NCBI GenBank assembly: GCA_023411175.1
Contig: JAEYPB010000099.1
Span: forward strand, 1 to 8,303
Source: Bacillota bacterium
GTDB taxonomy: Bacteria; Bacillota; Clostridia; Christensenellales; Aristaeellaceae
DNA: 8,303 nucleotides
Direction of reading: 5' to 3'
The stretch's first letter is position 1, and every line of letters starts with the position of its first letter. This document shows positions 5,997 through 8,303 of the stretch, piece after piece. The notes beneath the pieces are model-generated. The model worked only from the letters and a program-made list of their open reading frames with translations. It ran no database searches and had not been told where the DNA came from. Made by a program: the position numbers and the translations under genes.

Positions 5997-7751
5997 ATGA
6001 ACCGTCAGATTCCCGATACCCTGAACCTCGCCGACCGCGCGCAGATCGCGCTGAACGCGATGCTGAACGTGGCCGACGAGGACTACGAAGGCATTCCCTT
6101 CTTCAGCGGGTTCCTGCAGTCGGACGCGGAGCATCCCGCGTGGATGAGCCACGGCAATTGGGACTTTGGTTCGAGCCACGGGCGCCTCGTCGATTCCATC
6201 CAGCTGGTGCGCGCGATGACCGGCACCGACGAGGGCCGGGACGTGGAGGCGCGCTACCGGCGGAACCTTCTGGGCTTCATCAAGGACGACGGGCTTTGCT
6301 ACCGCCGCAACACCTTCACCGATGAAGAGATAAAGCGCCTCGGCACGCCCTTTCGCCCCGGCGCGCCGATGATCGACCAGCGCGCGGTGATCCTGGGACT
6401 CGCCACCTGGTACCAGGCCACCGGAGACGAGCGCGTAAAAGGCTACGCCGACCGCCATGTGGCGGCGCTCAAGCGCATCGCCCGCAAGGAGCGGGAAAGT
6501 TGGTACTACCCCGCCAGCGAGTATTACGAGGGCGGCTGGCCGTCGCTGGACGCGGTGAACACGCGGCTGGCCTACGACCCCTGCGCCATGTGGGGGCGGC
6601 AGGTGAACCCGCTTTTAACCTGGCATCAGATGACGGGAAACCCCGACGCGCTGGAGCTGTGCGAAAACTTCGTGGCGAATATCGTGCTGCGAAGCGGCGC
6701 GTTCCTGCCCGACGGCAGCTGGAACGGCGCGCTGGAATACCGGAACGGCCACTTCCACACCCGCATGGGCACGCTGCATTCCATCGCGAAATTCGCGCTC
6801 TTCACCGAAAACGCCAAGCTCACGGCCTGGGTCGAAAAGCGGTTGAAATGGGCGCTGGATAATTGGTGCACCGCCTTCGGCTGGACGCCCGGCGACATGC
6901 ACGATCAGGGCTACGAGCACGAGACCTGCACACTGGTGGACGCAATCGGCTGCGCCATCGCGCTGGCGGAGGCGGGCTACACCGAGTACTGGCAGGTGGC
7001 CGAGAAATTCCTGCGCAATCATCTGGTGGAGTCGCAGCTCATCGACACCTCCTGGATCTTTCAGCTGGACACCAAGGCGCAGGACATCCCCCGGCACAAG
7101 ACCTTCTACCGGGTGGGCGACCGGCTGCGCGGCGCGTTCGCGGGCTATGCCGCGCCCAACGACTTCGTCTACTCCGGCGTCAAGGGACGCGGCCATATCA
7201 TGGATGTGCAGACCTGCTGCGTGGCCTCCGGCGCGCGGGGATTGTACTATGGCTGGCGCAGCATTGTGACGGAAAAGCGCGGCCGCGTGTCTGTGAACCT
7301 GCTTTTGAACCGCGATGCAAAATGGCTGGATGTGGAGAGCCACCTGCCCCACGAAGGCAAGGTCGTATTGCGCATCCGCGAAGACATCCCCGACCTCGCC
7401 TGCCGCACGCCGGACTGGGCGCCCTACGGCGCGATCCGGGCCACGTATTCTTCGGGCGGCGCCGAGCGGATCGAGACCGGGCGCACCCTCTCCGTGGTCG
7501 ACGGCGTGTTTTTGAAGCTGGGCGGCGTCTCTGCGGGCGACGTGGTGACGATTGCGTTTCCGGTGGCCGACTATGAAACCCGCGAGCGCGCCATCGACGA
7601 CTTCTACCGGGTGCGCTGGCTGGGCGACAACGTTTCGGGCATCGCGCCCGGCGGCAGCTACCTGCCGCTGTACGCGGGCGGCAAGGTCGTCCCCGGGAAA
7701 GCAAAAATGACCGAAAGGCCGCGCTTTGAAGGAGATGCGAGCTTCCGCTGA
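5997..7751 (+). CDS. Divergent GH127-like (beta-L-arabinofuranosidase-type) hydrolase with a Cys/Glu zinc-site pattern
   Basis: The 584-residue protein has a helical region to about residue 425, consistent with an (alpha/alpha)6 barrel, followed by a beta-rich C-terminal part (GRVSVNLLLN from 429). Two motifs point to GH127. HETC at 308-311 aligns with the Glu-x-Cys zinc ligands of characterised beta-L-arabinofuranosidases such as HypBA1, and TCCVASGARGLYY at 406-418 aligns with their Cys-Cys motif. By analogy E309, C311, C407 and C408 hold zinc, with C407 the nucleophile of a retaining reaction. The rest of the sequence is divergent, and the acid/base glutamate is not evident at its usual place; D300, D303 and E307 are candidates. 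The protein is shorter than HypBA1 and has no signal peptide, so it is probably cytoplasmic. AAAGGAG (5985-5991) precedes the ATG by five bases, 24 bases after the preceding stop. Substrate may be a beta-L-arabinofuranoside or another sugar; only the broad class is proposed. Confidence 0.72.
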   Translation: MNRQIPDTLNLADRAQIALNAMLNVADEDYEGIPFFSGFLQSDAEHPAWMSHGNWDFGSSHGRLVDSIQLVRAMTGTDEGRDVEARYRRNLLGFIKDDGLCYRRNTFTDEEIKRLGTPFRPGAPMIDQRAVILGLATWYQATGDERVKGYADRHVAALKRIARKERESWYYPASEYYEGGWPSLDAVNTRLAYDPCAMWGRQVNPLLTWHQMTGNPDALELCENFVANIVLRSGAFLPDGSWNGALEYRNGHFHTRMGTLHSIAKFALFTENAKLTAWVEKRLKWALDNWCTAFGWTPGDMHDQGYEHETCTLVDAIGCAIALAEAGYTEYWQVAEKFLRNHLVESQLIDTSWIFQLDTKAQDIPRHKTFYRVGDRLRGAFAGYAAPNDFVYSGVKGRGHIMDVQTCCVASGARGLYYGWRSIVTEKRGRVSVNLLLNRDAKWLDVESHLPHEGKVVLRIREDIPDLACRTPDWAPYGAIRATYSSGGAERIETGRTLSVVDGVFLKLGGVSAGDVVTIAFPVADYETRERAIDDFYRVRWLGDNVSGIAPGGSYLPLYAGGKVVPGKAKMTERPRFEGDASFR

Positions 7752-7815
7752 GCCAGGAGCGCGCGTCACAATGTTGCTTGGCTAGGAACCCATCTTAGAA
7801 TAGGAGGGATGAACT

Positions 7816-8220
7816 ATGATGAATGTGTACCGTAATCCTCACACATACAACTATGATGTGGAAATTTCTATTGATGAGTGGAAAGAAATTCTTGCACTAC
7901 CCAAGGTTAAAAATGATAAAAACATGCTGGAAGCGCTTGAGAAATGGTACTTTGCCCCTTCCCACACAGCTTCCTGTAAATCATTAGGAAAACAATATGG
8001 CCGAGATTTTCGCTTTTTCAGTGTGCAGAATCGTAGGCTCGGACAGATTACCGCTAGATACCTTAATAAGTTCAAGCTGATAGGTGATGAGGGCAACGAA
8101 ACATATTGGGGTATCGCGTGGATTGAACTGAAAAAAGAAAGGGGAGAATACACGGTTCAGCTACGCCAAGAACTTGTTGAGGGTCAATCCCAGATTTTGT
8201 GTAAAGCCGAAAAGACGTGA
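7816..8220 (+). CDS. Small AT-rich gene; resembles the N-terminal domain of McrA/McrB-like or HNH restriction proteins
   Basis: The 134-residue soluble protein begins MMNVYRNPHTYNYDVEISID and contains EISIDEWKEIL (16-26), a helix ending EALEKWYF (39-46), TASCKSLGKQYGRDFRFF (51-68) and NETYWGIAWIEL (94-105). From memory, this order (EISxEEWKxLL, TCKxLxxKYG, NxxYWxI, then a WKLRxEL-like end, here VQLRQEL at 114-120) occurs at the N-terminus of many Bacillota 5-methylcytosine-type or HNH restriction endonucleases, ahead of the nuclease or AAA domain. Here the frame stops just after that domain, so it is either a free-standing version or a truncated gene. AGGAGG at 7802-7807 gives good spacing to ATG 7816 or 7819. 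Codons favour A/T endings, unlike the GC-rich genes to its left, suggesting a separate origin. The coding call is firm; the family assignment is moderate and no activity is claimed. Confidence 0.65.
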   Translation: MMNVYRNPHTYNYDVEISIDEWKEILALPKVKNDKNMLEALEKWYFAPSHTASCKSLGKQYGRDFRFFSVQNRRLGQITARYLNKFKLIGDEGNETYWGIAWIELKKERGEYTVQLRQELVEGQSQILCKAEKT

Positions 8221-8252
8221 TAAAACGTATACCTTGGTAGCTTGTAGGATGA

Positions 8253-8281
8253 GGCGGGAAGCAGGGCTCTGCTTACCCGCC
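8253..8281. other. Strong terminal hairpin after the small AT-rich gene
   Basis: GGCGGGAAGCAG (8253-8264) pairs with CTGCTT (8269-8274) and CCCGCC (8276-8281), giving 12 base pairs with one bulged A (8275) and a four-base loop GGCT. It starts 33 bases after the stop of the small gene. No T run follows, so it is not a standard intrinsic terminator. GGTAGC occurs on both sides, at 8236-8241 and 8292-8297. It could be a weak terminator, part of a structured RNA, or the end of a mobile segment. The 83 bases after 8220 hold no gene. Confidence 0.5.
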
Positions 8282-8303
8282 TTGACTGCACGGTAGCATA
8301 ACC

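Noticed and set aside
5111..6325. Plus-strand 404-codon open frame crossing from the GH63-like gene into the next gene
   Set aside because: It runs across two genes in a third frame, is arginine- and glycine-rich, and lacks any family resemblance.
6615..7769. Minus-strand open frame opposite the GH127-like gene
   Set aside because: No motifs and H/R/G/A-rich composition; the plus strand encodes the HETC and TCC motifs over the same bases.
7774..7801. Possible promoter: TTGCTT, 16-base spacer, TAGAAT
   Set aside because: The -35 match is weak, and transcription would start at about 7808, after the AGGAGG that serves the small gene. The two signals are therefore incompatible.
8253..8281. Intrinsic terminator
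   Set aside because: The stem is strong, but only two T residues follow, so it was recorded as a hairpin of unknown role.
8221..8303. tRNA or CRISPR repeat in the final segment
   Set aside because: No cloverleaf or CCA-type acceptor pattern can be drawn on either strand, and the only repeated unit is the six-base GGTAGC.

Overview
The window looks like part of a carbohydrate-utilisation operon from a GC-rich Gram-positive anaerobe, most likely a gut or rumen Clostridia-type Bacillota. The evidence is the strong AGGAGG-like ribosome binding sites, a MalF/MalG-type sugar ABC importer followed directly by signal-less glycoside hydrolases, and the absence of TonB/SusCD-type genes. The genus cannot be named from the sequence.

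Positions 1-103 are an intergenic leader holding a strong hairpin (4-36). Two permease genes follow (104-985 and 989-1825), forming the membrane channel of a CUT1-type sugar ABC importer. The substrate-binding protein is not in the window and probably lies just upstream. The ATPase is also absent and may be a shared one encoded elsewhere. After a 110-base gap with a second hairpin come three hydrolase genes on the same strand. They encode a GH78-type alpha-L-rhamnosidase (1936-4680), a compact (alpha/alpha)6-barrel hydrolase of the GH63/mannosylglycerate-hydrolase type (4677-5972, overlapping the previous gene by ATGA), and a divergent GH127/beta-L-arabinofuranosidase-like protein (5997-7751) that keeps a Glu-x-Cys plus Cys-Cys zinc-site pattern. 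None of the three shows a signal peptide. The likely scheme is that small rhamnose- and/or arabinose-containing oligosaccharides or plant glycosides (pectin rhamnogalacturonan side chains, flavonoid or saponin glycosides) are imported intact and taken apart in the cytoplasm.

Base composition changes sharply after about position 7800. By hand count, bases 7621-7680 are 44/60 G+C, whereas 7861-7920 are 18/60. The AT-rich tail carries one small gene (7816-8220). Its product resembles, from memory, the N-terminal domain of some McrA/McrB-like or HNH restriction proteins, here standing alone. The last 83 bases have no gene but contain a strong 12-bp hairpin (8253-8281) flanked by GGTAGC repeats. 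This end looks like the edge of a transferred or defence-related segment.

The best candidates for something new are the divergent cysteine/zinc hydrolase, whose expected acid/base glutamate is not evident, and the orphan domain plus hairpin at the right-hand edge.
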